A DNA stretch of 64,000 nucleotides from Apium graveolens. Taxonomy: Eukaryota; Streptophyta; Magnoliopsida; Apiales; Apiaceae. A program made the translations under genes and the position numbers. This document shows positions 10,866-21,119 of this stretch, piece by piece. The DNA lies in NCBI RefSeq assembly GCF_009905375.1, contig NW_027418148.1:1-64000 (forward strand). The letters are read 5' to 3'. Each line of letters opens with the position of its first letter. Within the stretch, counting starts at the first letter, position 1. Below the pieces are notes generated by a model. It searched no databases, was not told where the DNA came from, and worked only from the letters and a program-made list of their open reading frames with translations.

Positions 10866-13445
10866 TCATTAATAATGTACACAACGGTTTTAATATAAGC
10901 TCATTAATTAAATTACCTATTTTCTTATTTGTATCGTCTAATCTATATTTACTGAATTAATACAAGCTGGATAGTCATTATGCATTTAAAAGAAAAAAAT
11001 TGAAGTTCATATAATGTTGTCATTATGTTCACAAAAATAAAAACTAAAAATTAACAAATATGTTTAATGTAGAGTCGAGTAAAATTTTAAGTTTTGGTTA
11101 AATAAACCTCGAGTAATGAGCTATTTTATTACTAAAGTCCTTACTAATTTATAACTACTTTGCTTAATTTAAAAGGATTAGTAATGCATAACTAAAGTCA
11201 TCAAGGCCTGCAATCATAATATTTAACAAAGTAGAATTTACACTACCGTTAATATAAGATTCTTTTGAAAAATGTTTTTTATTTTTTTAAATTCAACGTT
11301 TATGTTGATTTTATGTCATTGCTAATGTCTCATTAACTAAAGTTTACCCGACCGTGTCTTTTGTTTTAAATTTAAATTTATTATACAAAGTTAATTTTAT
11401 AAGGTGTTAGTTAATTTTCAATGTTATAATTCATCAATTAAAATTGGCATAATTCACCTAGTTTTTAACACATTGAAAAAAAACTTAGATTTAATTGATC
11501 ATTTTCATTTTCACAACATAAAAGACTTTTGTTATTCCTTTTTAGTGTATCAATAAATCTGAATATACCATTAGCATTGACTTTTTTAAATTTAGTAAAG
11601 ATAAAGTAACATGTACTTGTGTATGTATGTAAGTTATTATTTGTTATATTTTCAAGTAAAATATGATGATCTTGTTTGTTTATATGCTAGATATCTTAAT
11701 TATGTATATGTCTAATCATTATTCAATAAATTACTCAAATAATATGCATTTATATTTATTCAAAAATTATAATTTTCTAATAAATAAATTACAATTATCT
11801 ATATATTGTAGTTGCAGTGGGACTGACAATCAATCAATATTTATTTTTACTCAACAAAACATCAGTCATTGATGCGACATAAAAAAATTCATATGTCATA
11901 AAGACTAATTACCTATTCACAAGTTTTCTTTCAATAATCCGAAGACAAATTTCTACTAATATCATCATTCAAATAATTTTCAGGTTTCTTTAGCTTATGA
12001 TTCTAATTTTTTTTATAAAAACTTGATAACATTGAATACTATTTTCCTAAATTAATTAATTTTTAATTCGATAATGTTTTTCAAATATTAGTTGAACTTG
12101 TAATCCTTTCAAGTTATTCACTAATATTAATTTTTTTTCTTTAGATAGCATAACATGAATTAAATCATGGTACAATACATTATAGTTTTAACCTTTTTCC
12201 AAATAATATATAATAGTTGTATGATTGTTTTCAGTATTAACTAATATTTTTGTATCATAATTACTTCTCATCTTAAATATTATTTTTTCAAAAGATTGAA
12301 TTCTGCAATTTTTCAAGTTTCTTATATATATGTGAGTTAAGTTGAACCGAGTCATTACATATGTTTAGTAAGTAAAATAGTACAATTTTTTTTGTAAAAT
12401 ATATTATAATGTGAATAATATTTCACAACTATCACTTATTTAAAGAAAATCTTGCAAATCTCATAATATGTTAACCTTGCAGAAGATACATGTTCAAGTT
12501 GTAGAACACACACATCTTCAACTTGTTGAACATTAATTATATAACACCATAACACACGTTTATATTATGTAGTTTATTATTTTAGTTTTTAAATTATTAA
12601 AAACATAAAATTTGAACCAATAAAAAAAGGGACTACGTGTATATGATTACTTATAATAACCATATCAAATGGAATAATTTAAATTTAAGATTTGTTTCAC
12701 AAATATTTGAATTACAAATATATTTTTAATTAAATAATGCAGTAAATAAATTATTTTTTTGTGAAGAAGTATCAAATGTGTTACCATTTTTCAAATAACA
12801 TGTTAATAAAAATTTTAAATTTAATTTATAGTTGTATTCTATCATTTTTCTAAAGAGAATAAAAAAATTGGACTTTGGGATCATCTTTTTACAAGTTCAC
12901 CATCATTGAATAATATTATAAATGTAATTCTTTTTTTAAAAAAAAAGTAAAACATTAATAAATAAACCGATTTAGTATATCTCTGTATTTATAAAGGATC
13001 TTGTGACATCTCATGTCAAATTTTGAATATATTTAAATATTAGGTTAAGTCAAACAAACAATAATGTACCATGAGTCAAATAATAATTTTGATACATAAT
13101 ATCAATTGATTTGATTGTATAAAGATCTCAAAAAATATTAGTTTTTATTAATATAGATATTACAAAATTTATCTTTATTGGTAAAATATTATCGTCGAAA
13201 TAGTAATTTAAATTTACTAAGTCTACACAATGATGATGTATTTTCGGCCGAGTTCATGTAGTCAAGTTTCGACTATTTTTCAAAATGGACAAAGTTCTGA
13301 TTTCGAAACGTGATCCAATAAAGACCTCAAAAATATTAATTTTTATCAACATAATATATCATAAAACTTCCCGTCATTGGTAAGATTTTATCGTGAACTC
13401 CTAATTTAATTTAAACTTAGACGCCTTCACATTATACCAACAAAT
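10866..13445. other. AT-rich stretch without genes; diverged repeat near its end
   Basis: I see no gene here. The 69-residue plus-strand frame at 11,663-11,872 has chance composition. Positions 13,122-13,232 and 13,321-13,437 are diverged direct copies (both start aaaga-ctcaaaaa-tatta and share ttggtaa-atttatcgt) just before the viral junction. Confidence 0.55.
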
Positions 13446-14661
13446 TATATTATCAAATCGATGAATACGAAGAAGGAATATCACAAACTTTAAGTTTTAA
13501 ACCGGATATATATAATCAAATCCAAAGTGAAAGAGAAGAACTAACAATAAAAAAGAGATTCAAAACATCATATTTTGAAAGAAATAAACAAGTTAGATAT
13601 ATAGCTTAAAAACATGAAAATGTAATAGATATATAGATACGATAAATGGAAAAGCAAAAATAAATTTAATAACAGATCGTTTGATAAAAAGAGAACTATC
13701 CAAATTAAAACAAAAGGAAGCAAATAAATTAAAAAATATTTATTTTGGAGCAATAGAATTTACAATAAAAGCATATTTTCAGAAAAATATTGATACTCCT
13801 TTACAGATATATGTACTAGACGATAGAATAATAGGAAATATACAAGATTCATTAATAGTAGTAGTAAAAGGAAACTTGATATATCAGAAATTAAAATTTA
13901 TAATACAACCTGATTTTAGCATATCATTAAGAGATGAAAATAAAGAAAGATCTTTAACATTATATTATAAATTAGATGGAATAAAAATACAAAAGGGAAG
14001 TAAAGTAATTAGTATAGAAACCAAAATAGTTTATGCTATGACTTCGAAATCATCATGTAAAGAACAAACGAAACTAGGAATAATAGTACAAAAATTATAC
14101 AATGATATATTTGAAAAAATTGAACATAACTTTAGTAATAGACCAATAATTCCAACACAAAGAATTAAACCAATATTAGAAGGATCTAGATTAAGTTTTA
14201 GAAGAGAACAAAACCCTATAAAATTAATTATATCAATGAGTATGACCAGTAGAAAATTAGATTTAATAAAATTACCGTGTTATGTTAATGATAAATTAAG
14301 AATAAAAAAAATAATATTTAATGGAATATTTGCCAAAGAAGTCATAACAAAAATAAAAACTGGAGCAACAAAAAGTCAAATACATATAACTGAAGTTGAC
14401 TCAAACAAATGTGAGGAAATAGAACCTCAAATAATAACTGAACCAAATAGTTCGAGAGAAATAATAATAACAAAAGGTATAAAATTAAGATTAAAAATTT
14501 TGGACTTAGAATATAATATAAGTCTAGGAGTGATAGAAAATGACGTTAGTTATCAACTATTATTAGAAATGGATTTCTTAAATGAAATAAAATATAATAT
14601 AACAAATGAAGGAATAGAAATAAATGATGACAATAAATTAAGATTTATAGAAAGAATATGA
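13446..14661 (+). pseudogene. 30K-type movement protein with C-terminal retropepsin-like domain (unit 1, copy 1)
   Basis: The N-terminal part is readable from 13,447 but is broken by stops at about 13,606 and 13,636. From 13,681 to the stop at 14,659-14,661 the frame is open (326 codons). Residues 15-120 of that frame match the 30K movement-protein core of caulimovirids: FGAIEFTIKAYF, then GNIQDSLIVVVKG with the conserved Asp at 13,846-13,848, then FSISL. Such proteins form plasmodesmal tubules for cell-to-cell spread. The last 130 residues look like an aspartic protease fold: IFNGIFAKEV, KIKTGATKSQI where DTG is expected, and LLLEMDFLNE near the end. The catalytic Asp position is Lys here and Asn in the unit 2 copy, so this domain is unlikely to cleave. 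The native start is absent at the junction. Confidence 0.85.
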
Positions 14662-14699
14662 ACCCTGAAAAGCAGATAAACAAGAAGAAAGATGAAATA

Positions 14700-15189
14700 G
14701 AAACTATTGATAAGATAATATTGGGATGTGACAATCAAAATTATAAAACTAGAAAGAAATATAGGAAATATAGAAAAACAAATTATAACAATCAAAATGA
14801 ATATTATAAAATAAACTTACAGACCTTATAAACCATTTAATCGAAGATTTAAAAGAAGAAAATTTAAAAAATATAGAAATACTCCTGAAAATAGAAAGAG
14901 ATTTAGATATAAGAGAAAGCTTAGAAAAAGAAATAAAACAAAAATAGCAGATTGTAAATGTTGGAATTGTAATGAAAAAGGACATTATGCAAATAAGTGT
15001 CCTAAATTACAACAAAAAGGAGTAAAATACATAGATACTACCGAATTAATAATGAAATTAGAATATATAAGAGGAGATAATAATAACTGGTATGATGAAG
15101 AAGTATTCTATACAAGTGAAACAGAACTAGAGGAAATAAATTATATAAATGAAAATGATAGTGATGATGAAAGTTTAACTACTGAATAA
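14700..15189 (+). pseudogene. Coat-protein C-terminal tail with CCHC zinc knuckle (copy 1)
   Basis: Following a deletion joint at about 14,722, the frame (one shift near 14,830) encodes an Arg/Lys-rich stretch, then CWNCNEKGHYANKC (14,959-15,000), a C-X2-C-X4-H-X4-C knuckle, and an acidic Ser/Asp/Glu-rich tail ending at the stop 15,187-15,189. Basic region, knuckle and acidic tail is the usual C-terminus of caulimovirid coat proteins, which bind the pregenomic RNA. The capsid core is missing: the sequence jumps here from the end of the movement-protein unit (gataata) to ttgggatgtgac. In unit 2 the same upstream sequence continues instead into small ORFs at 22,462. Confidence 0.85.
14959..15000 (+). 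other. CCHC zinc-knuckle motif
   Basis: It encodes CWNCNEKGHYANKC. All four metal ligands are intact, and a further Cys lies two codons upstream (CKC). Confidence 0.9.
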
Positions 15190-15195
15190 AATAAA

Positions 15196-17043
15196 ATGGT
15201 AGGTATATATATTGAAGCACAGGTAGAATATAAACCTACTAAATATATAAAACAAAAGATATTTATACATAGCAGAGAGATATTTGTTTAGCTAAAGAAG
15301 AAGTATTTACTCTACACAAATGGAAACGTACTAAAAATAGAATAATAGTAACAGGATTCAATAATCATAAAAAAGAGATAGATATAATAGAGAAAATGTA
15401 AGATTTATATTAGGAAAAATAAGGTTTAGGTTGCTTATAATATATCAAGAAAATAATATAAAATAACAAATGTTACTACAAAATAACTTTTTAGATTCTT
15501 TTAAAACTCAAATAATAAAACAAGATAGGATAAGTTTGTTAACACCTTGCGAAAAATGGATAGTATTAAAAAGAATAGTACCAGTAAAATCAATAGAAAT
15601 AAGTAATATCAAAGCAGAAAGAAAAACTAATTTAGAACTATTAAAACAAAAATATTTAGAAGCCCTAGAAATAAATTTTCGAGAACATCCAATGAAGCTA
15701 TGGGAAAAAGAAGAATTATATGCTGAAATAAAACTAATAAATCTTAATGATATAATTAGAAACATACCAATAAGATATAGTCCAACAGATCAAAAGGAGT
15801 TAGAAGTTCAAATAAATGAATTATTAAACTTAGGACTAATACAAGAAAGTAAAAGCCGCATAGTAGCCCAGCGTTTTTAGTAAGAAATCATAATGAAGTA
15901 AGAAGAGGAAAAACTAGAACGATAATAGATTATCGAGAACTAAATAAAAAGACTATATTTGATGGATATTTCCTACCATATAAAAGAAATTTAATAAACC
16001 AAACAAGTAATAAAAAATGGTTTAGTAAATTTGATTGTAAAAGCGGATACTAGCACATAAAATTAACAAAGGAATCTAGATGTTTAACAATATTTAGCAT
16101 AACATTATGAATCAATAGTACTACCATTTGGATTAAGAACAGCCCCACAAATATTCCTAACAAGAATAGATAAAGTATTTAGAGAAATGAATGATTTTAT
16201 TCTAGTATATATAGATGATATATTAATATTTAGTGACAATTTAACAGATCATTCAAAATATCTAGATATATTTATTCAGACTATTAGAAAACATGGAATC
16301 CTATTATCAGAAAAGAAATCAGAAATATTTAAACACAAAATATAATATTTAGGATATATTATAGATTCTGAAGGAATTCAATTACAAGAACATATATCAA
16401 CAAAAATAAAGAATTTTAAAGAAACTTTAAAAAATAAAAAAGAAGTACAACAATTCTTAGAAATAGTAAATTATGCTTCAGATTATATAAAAGACTTACC
16501 AAAATTAAGAAAACCACTACAAGATTTAATAAAGAAAAATAAAACTTTTGTGTGGAAAGAAGATCATACAAATGCAATAAGAGTATTAAAAACAAAGGTA
16601 GAAAATTTACCTAAACTACGATTACCCAAAGATACTGATCAATTAGAATTATTTAGAGATGCTAGTGATATAGGATGGGAGCAGTATTAGTAGCTTTTGA
16701 AAAAGACAATATTGATAAAGAAAACTCTTTAATATGTGGATATGCAGCTGGAACTTGGAAACCCAATGAAAAGAATTATCATATTAATGAAAAGGAATTA
16801 TTAGCGGTAAAATTAGGAATTAAAAGATTTCATTATCATCTATTACCTGTAAAATTTGTTGTAAGAACAGATAACACTCAAGTAAGATCATTTATATTCA
16901 ATAAAATTGACCCTTTACCAGAATTAAATAAGAGAAGAAATTGGCAAGCATTCTTTAGTTGTTATGATTTTATAATTAAAAATATATCAGGTACTAAAAA
17001 TATTCTTGCAAATTTTCTTTGTAGAGAAAATGGACAGGGATAA
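15196..17043 (+). pseudogene. Protease-reverse transcriptase-RNase H polyprotein (unit 1, copy 1)
   Basis: The ATG at 15,196 lies 6 bases after the coat-protein stop. The N-terminal part resembles a caulimovirid aspartic protease (ICLAKEEV-like words, then QNNFLDSF), but no DTG triad survives. RT follows: IIDYRELNKKT (15,920s), KFDCKSGY followed by a TAG at about 16,050, LPFGLRTAPQIF, and the catalytic VYIDDILIF at 16,205-16,231. RNase H has RDASDIGW (16,655), NEKELLAVKL, VRTDNTQ and NILANFLCRE, where the usual last catalytic Asp is Asn. Breaks include stops in the protease part, a frameshift at about 15,860, the RT TAG, frame loss at about 16,105, a stop at about 16,343, and a missing G at 16,677 before GAVLVAF. 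The protein would have copied pregenomic RNA into viral DNA. Confidence 0.95.
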
Positions 17044-18046
17044 TAAAAATATTCAACCGATGGAAATGATACTAGAAGAAATCAAGAGGAAGAATGAACA
17101 AATTACAACCTTAACCCATGAAGTTAATAACCTTATAAAAACTCTTGAAGGAGCTATAAAGCTTACCAAAAATATTACACCCCAAACTTTTGTATCAAGA
17201 CTAGCTACAACTCCTACAATATCAACACTTACCCAAACAGAAATATCCAAACCAGAACAACCAAAACCTCAAGTTTCTATATCAGACAGAATTAAATATC
17301 CAAAAGATTATAAAGAAGCCTTTGAAAAGATAACAAAATTTTATGACTATAAGTCCAATAATACCATCCTCAGAACTGGAAGGTTTAGTAAATATCCAAG
17401 GTATATAAAAAAAAGACGCTGATCCTAAAGTGATAGAAAGCTTATTAATGTTGGATTTATTGATAAAATCATGGTTGATGAAATATTAAGAAGCATATCA
17501 AAACTTCCACCACTAATAGTTGAAAGCGTTAATGCAATGATGCAATCATATGGACCAGGTGGACTATATGGAGTACATGTATTTGATGCTTGTACCGACT
17601 TTGTAGGAAAACCAATAATTATATGTCGGATATTCAAGTATGGTAGGAATACTACTATAGAAGGCGATAATACTAGTCTCAAGTCTCCTATGCCATGCAC
17701 AATAGAAGGATTTCAAGAATGGATGTCAAATAAAAGAGCAATTGGATTATCAGTTCTAAAATTCAAACTTGAAAATCTTATAAAATGAAGGAAGGTGTGT
17801 GTATTAGGAACAAGTATGAAAGGAGACGTAGAAGAAATACTAACATTATATTATAATAATGATATTTTGAAAATAGATACAAGCGATTTAGCAGCCATGC
17901 ATAACAGGATAACAGGTGGAAATTACAATCATGCACCAAAAATCAAGGAGTTTTTTAAGGATATTATTATAGGACAAAGCAAGAAGACTGTAGTAGTTTT
18001 AAAACCCTTAGTAAAGGAAGGAGCATGTTCTAATCCTTTCGAGTAA
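17030..18046 (+). pseudogene. Last viral ORF, transactivator/inclusion-body position (copy 1)
   Basis: The ATG at 17,030 overlaps the RNase H stop by 14 bases. The first 50 residues form a likely coiled coil (EEIKRKNEQITTLTHEVNNL), followed by a Pro/Thr/Gln-rich linker and SDRIKYPKDYKEAFEKI. The frame shifts near 17,350-17,410, is open again at 17,471-17,785 (ISKLPPLIVESVNAMMQSYG, then IICRIFKYGRNT) and again to the stop at 18,044-18,046. In caulimovirids with separate ORFs the gene after RT is the translation transactivator (viroplasmin). The position, the coiled coil and the size (about 340 codons) agree, but I see no diagnostic viroplasmin motif, so the functional name is by position only. 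Confidence 0.6.
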
Positions 18047-18092
18047 GATTGTTATAATTCCTGTTATTTCAACATGTAATATTAAAGTAATT

Positions 18093-18345
18093 TTATGGCC
18101 CAAACAAAGTTTGGTGACCATGACATATTAGAAAATGTGTTTACGGCCCAATGAAAATTGGTGACTGTAATATATGATTCTACCACCCAATGAAAATTAT
18201 TGACTGTAATATATATGATTCTACGGCCCAATGATAATTGGTGACTGTAATATATAAACAATGTTTCTACGGCCCAATGAAAATTGGTGATTGTAACATA
18301 TAAATATGGCCCAATAAAATTGGTGACTGTAATATATTAGCAAAT
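18093..18345 (+). repeat. Intergenic tandem repeats with CCAAT/ATTGG palindrome (copy 1)
   Basis: Six to seven degenerate units of about 40 bp share the form ggcccaatgaaaattggtga followed by ctgtaatatatgattcta. Each contains the inverted repeat CCAAT-gaaa-ATTGG. They lie between the last ORF and the promoter, a natural place for enhancer elements. Confidence 0.85.
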
Positions 18346-18379
18346 ATAAATAACCCGAAATTATGGAATTCCAGACAAA

Positions 18380-18610
18380 AGATAAAAGACATAAAGCAAG
18401 AAAAGGAGTGGACGAAATAAAAAGAGGAAGCAGGAAGAATAAAAGCATAGAAGAAAAATTGCAAAAGTTGAAAAAGAAGATAGAATAATTCATAAGAAGT
18501 GGACACAAGGAAAAGAGAAAGCGGGACAGAAGAAAAATTGCAAAAGTTGAAAAAGAAGACAGAAGAAAAGAAAAAGGAATGGATGAAAGAAAAAGAAGGA
18601 AACAGAAAGA
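18380..18610 (+). other. Purine-rich promoter-upstream region
   Basis: This is a strongly A/G-rich strand containing a 30-bp direct repeat (gaagaaaaattgcaaaagtt...) at about 18,450 and 18,530. The long minus-strand open frames here are composition artefacts. Confidence 0.6.
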
Positions 18611-18655
18611 ATAATATGTCAGAAAAGAATATCATGTAATACAAATATCTCCCTC

Positions 18656-18662
18656 TATAAAA
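18656..18662 (+). promoter_or_regulatory. TATA box of the pregenomic RNA promoter (copy 1)
   Basis: TATAAAA lies in the context ccctcTATAAAAgaggag, inside a short palindrome. Transcription would start near 18,685-18,690. It is the only good TATA box between the last ORF and the leader, and it is conserved in the other units (23,714; 60,025). Confidence 0.75.
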
Positions 18663-18875
18663 GAGGAGAATTGTAACAAAAGAAGAGAGAAATGTTTTTT
18701 TATCAGTTTAGAAATCGATCACTTGCTTAGTTATTTTTCTCTCTTAATTTTCTTATGCAAGTCTCTTTTCTTTATACATTAATGTCAGCTAAAAACTTCA
18801 CCTCTGTAATCTATAACAAGATAACATACAGTTTATATATATACTTAAGCAGAATTTCATATAGATCAAGTACCC

Positions 18876-18881
18876 AATAAA
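18876..18881 (+). terminator. Polyadenylation signal AATAAA (copy 1)
   Basis: It lies about 190 bases after the predicted RNA start, the arrangement that gives caulimovirid pregenomic RNA its terminal repeat. It is absent from the second unit, where this part is deleted. Confidence 0.55.
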
Positions 18882-19235
18882 CATCTACTATTATAATAAT
18901 TATAAAGATGAAGAAGCAAGGAACGGTAGATAGTTCATTGAGACGCCTGAAGTTGCAAAGCCCAAGATGACGGGGAAGTCGAAATAGGGGCATAGCATTC
19001 ACCAGGGACTTCGATGAGCTGTTCTTGATTCATCAACATTATAATTGTTTAAATGGTTTTTGTTTATTTGGTATGCGATTAATATGTTAGGATACTTAAA
19101 TATATAGAAATAATTGTCATGTTTAAATTGTTTTGGATTGTAGAGAAATCATAAAAACATAATTCTTTTATGAATTATATATCTCTGTGCCTTCCCTCTT
19201 TAGGGTTATCAGATATAGTAAATGATCCCCCAATC

Positions 19236-19247
19236 TGGTATCAGAGC
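19236..19247 (+). other. tRNA-Met primer-binding site (copy 1)
   Basis: TGGTATCAGAGC is complementary to the 3' end of plant initiator tRNA-Met. It lies about 550 bases into the leader, as in other caulimovirids, and marks the start of minus-strand DNA synthesis. Confidence 0.9.
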
Positions 19248-19501
19248 TAGAAATAAGCCGAACCTGAAGATGAACAGCAAAAATAGTATCAGAACTATTG
19301 TAAATATTAGCAAGCATGAAAAATAGTAAAAATTATTGTAGCAAATAGTAGGAAACATTAAAAGTTGAGTGGAACAAAGTTCAAAATTTTGGAATGAATA
19401 GTAACCTATGAATTGTAACTAATGAATAGTGAAAATTGAATAGTAATTATGAATATGAATAGTAAAAAATGAAATATTAGTATTAAAAATTTGAAAATTA
19501 A
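19248..19501 (+). other. Viral leader between PBS and ORF1
   Basis: No gene. The 3' half holds loosely repeated gaatagt and aaaatagta words (19,275-19,480). Confidence 0.6.
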
Positions 19502-19657
19502 ATGAGACCTCCAGCAAAATTATCAAGAGATAATAAAAAAAGTTATAAATCTAAAATAATAGAAAATTTATTAATTTATTTTATAGTAGAAAATAAAGAA
19601 ACAAAACAAATGTGTAAGAAAATTCTATATAGACACTTAATATACTTATATAAATAA
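19502..19657 (+). CDS. Viral small ORF1, 51 aa (unit 1)
   Basis: An intact frame starts MRPPAKLSRDNK and ends LIYLYK. It is basic with a short hydrophobic middle (LLIYFIV), and its sequence is kept in the duplicate at 20,348 with only a few changes. It is the first ORF after the leader, as are the small first ORFs of several caulimovirids. Function not recognised. Confidence 0.6.
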   Translation: MRPPAKLSRDNKKSYKSKIIENLLIYFIVENKETKQMCKKILYRHLIYLYK

Positions 19658-19677
19658 AATAAATAAATATTTAATTT

Positions 19678-19991
19678 ATGGAAGATTATAAGTTAGAAAG
19701 TATTAAAATGATAGAAGATAAAAACTTTACTTTAAATAAAGATATAAATCAACATATTGAAAATTGTAAAATAAGTATACAAATAATAAATGAAAACTTA
19801 GTATTATAGCTATGTTACGAACAATGTTGGAAGAAAAAGAAGAAAAAATTAGAAGAGTGGAAGAAGAAAATCTTTTAATAAAACGAGAAAAAATTATTAA
19901 ACAAATTAATATAGAAATTCAAATCAAAGACTTAAAAGAAGTATTAACTAAACAATATAAATTAATAAATGATTTAAGACAAAAAATTTAA
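19678..19991 (+). pseudogene. Viral small ORF2, coiled-coil protein, about 104 codons (unit 1)
   Basis: It starts MEDYKLESIKM 20 bases after ORF1. The middle is heptad-like (AMLRTMLEE, then a run of charged E/K/R residues, then IEIQIKDLKEVL), indicating a coiled coil. One missing base near 19,800 breaks the frame. The stop is at 19,989-19,991, two bases before the ORF3 start. The position and coiled coil recall virion-associated or small structural proteins of caulimovirids, but homology is not established. Confidence 0.6.
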
Positions 19992-19993
19992 AA

Positions 19994-20253
19994 ATGAATT
20001 GGATAAATCCAGATGTAATAACTAGAAATAATAGAAAAATAAAAAAATTAATAAAAATCAAGAAAAATTAGAAATAGAACTAGATAAATTGCAAGAAAGA
20101 AAAAATAAAATTGAATGGACAAGAGAAAATAGGGATGAAATAATAAGATGTTATCAACAACTTGGAAATATGATAATAATATTTAGAAATAATAAACTAA
20201 TAATACATGAAGTTAAAAGAATAATTCTATCAAGTAATATAACTCGAAAATAA
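19994..20253 (+). pseudogene. Viral small ORF3, about 86 codons (unit 1)
   Basis: It starts MNWINPDVITRNNRK two bases after the ORF2 stop and ends ILSSNITRK at 20,251-20,253. A charged, probably helical centre (KLEIELDKLQERKNK) is followed by YQQLGNMIIIFRNNK. A one-base deletion near 20,060 breaks it here; the duplicate at 20,844 is intact. The movement-protein ATG follows about 13 bases later. Function not recognised. Confidence 0.6.
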
Positions 20254-20347
20254 TATAGTTAAAAAAATGTCGTTAGAAAAATCAAGTGAAAAATAAGATG
20301 TATATTATTAAATGGATGATACGAAGAAAGAACATCACAAACTTTAA

Positions 20348-20503
20348 ATGAGACCTCCAGCAAAATTACTAAGAGATAATAATAAAAGTTATAAATCTAA
20401 AATAATAGCAAATTTATTAATTTATTTTATAATAGAAAATAAAGAAACAGAACAAATGTGTAAGAAAATTCTATATAGACACTTAATATACTTATATAAA
20501 TAA
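20348..20503 (+). CDS. Viral small ORF1, 51 aa (unit 2)
   Basis: An intact frame of the same length as the one at 19,502, with changes such as LLRDNN for LSRDNK and IIEN in place of VEN. Keeping the frame in both copies suggests ORF1 is a real viral gene. Confidence 0.6.
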   Translation: MRPPAKLLRDNNKSYKSKIIANLLIYFIIENKETEQMCKKILYRHLIYLYK

Positions 20504-20523
20504 AATAAATAAATATTTGATTT

Positions 20524-20829
20524 ATGGAAGATTATAAGTTAGAGAGTATTAAAATGATATCATATAAAAACTTTACTTTTAATAAAGATATAAATCAACA
20601 TATCGAAAGTTGTAAAATAAGTATGCAAATAATAAATGAAAAATTAGATATTATAGCTATGTTACGAACAATGTTGGAAGAAAGAGATGAAAAAATTAGA
20701 AGAGCGGAAGAAGAAAATCTTTTAATAAAATGAGAACAAATTATTAAAGAAACAAATATAGAAATTTAAATAAAAGACTTAAAAGAAGTCTTAAGTGAAC
20801 AATATAAATTAATAAATGATTTAAGATAA
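20524..20829 (+). pseudogene. Viral small ORF2, coiled-coil protein (unit 2)
   Basis: It is open from the ATG at 20,524 to a TGA at 20,731-20,733 (69 codons). A stop replaces the Arg codon found at the same place in unit 1 (AAACGA there, AAATGA here). Homology continues to about 20,829. It is predicted to form a coiled coil. Confidence 0.6.
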
Positions 20830-20843
20830 AAAAAAATTAAGAA

Positions 20844-21103
20844 ATGAACTGGATAAATCCAAATGCAATAACTAGAAATAATAGAAAAATAAAAAAAATA
20901 ATAAAAAATCAAGAAAAATTAGAAATGGAACTAGATAAATTGCAAGAAAGAAAAAATAAAAATTTGAATGGACAAGAGAAAATATGGATGAAATAATAAG
21001 ATGTTATCAACAACTTGGAAATATGATAATAACATTTAGAAATAATAAACTAAGAATGCAAGCACTTAAAAGAATAATTTTATCAAGTAATATAACTGGA
21101 TAA
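20844..21103 (+). pseudogene. Viral small ORF3 (unit 2)
   Basis: The ATG at 20,844 gives MNWINPNAITRNNRK; the sequence reads through IKNQEKLEMELDKLQER and ends ILSSNITG at 21,101-21,103. Around 20,960 an extra base shifts the frame, so it is not fully open. The start is better kept than in unit 1. Confidence 0.55.
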
Positions 21104-21119
21104 TAATACAGTTAAAAAA

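Larger units (their letters stand above)
19502..20347 (+). repeat. 846-bp tandem duplication of small ORFs 1-3, first unit
   Basis: The unit runs from the ORF1 ATG to the first codons of the movement protein (...acatcacaaactttaa), then joins back to an ORF1 ATG at 20,348. The joint shares ttaa between the donor (actttaagttt) and the acceptor (attaaatgaga). Confidence 0.9.

Noticed and set aside
11663..11872. 69-residue plus-strand frame, also at 53,040
   Set aside because: Identical in both copies only because the region is duplicated; Asn/Ile/Leu/Tyr composition is that of random AT-rich DNA.
14553..14985. Minus-strand frames opposite the movement and coat protein
   Set aside because: Shadow frames of A-rich viral coding DNA; the plus strand carries recognisable motifs.
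18093..18345. Regularly spaced repeats resembling a CRISPR array
   Set aside because: Units are contiguous, without unique spacers, degenerate, and inside a plant virus intergenic region.
18221..18644. Phe/Ser-rich minus-strand frames
   Set aside because: Antisense of the same viral intergenic region; composition artefact.
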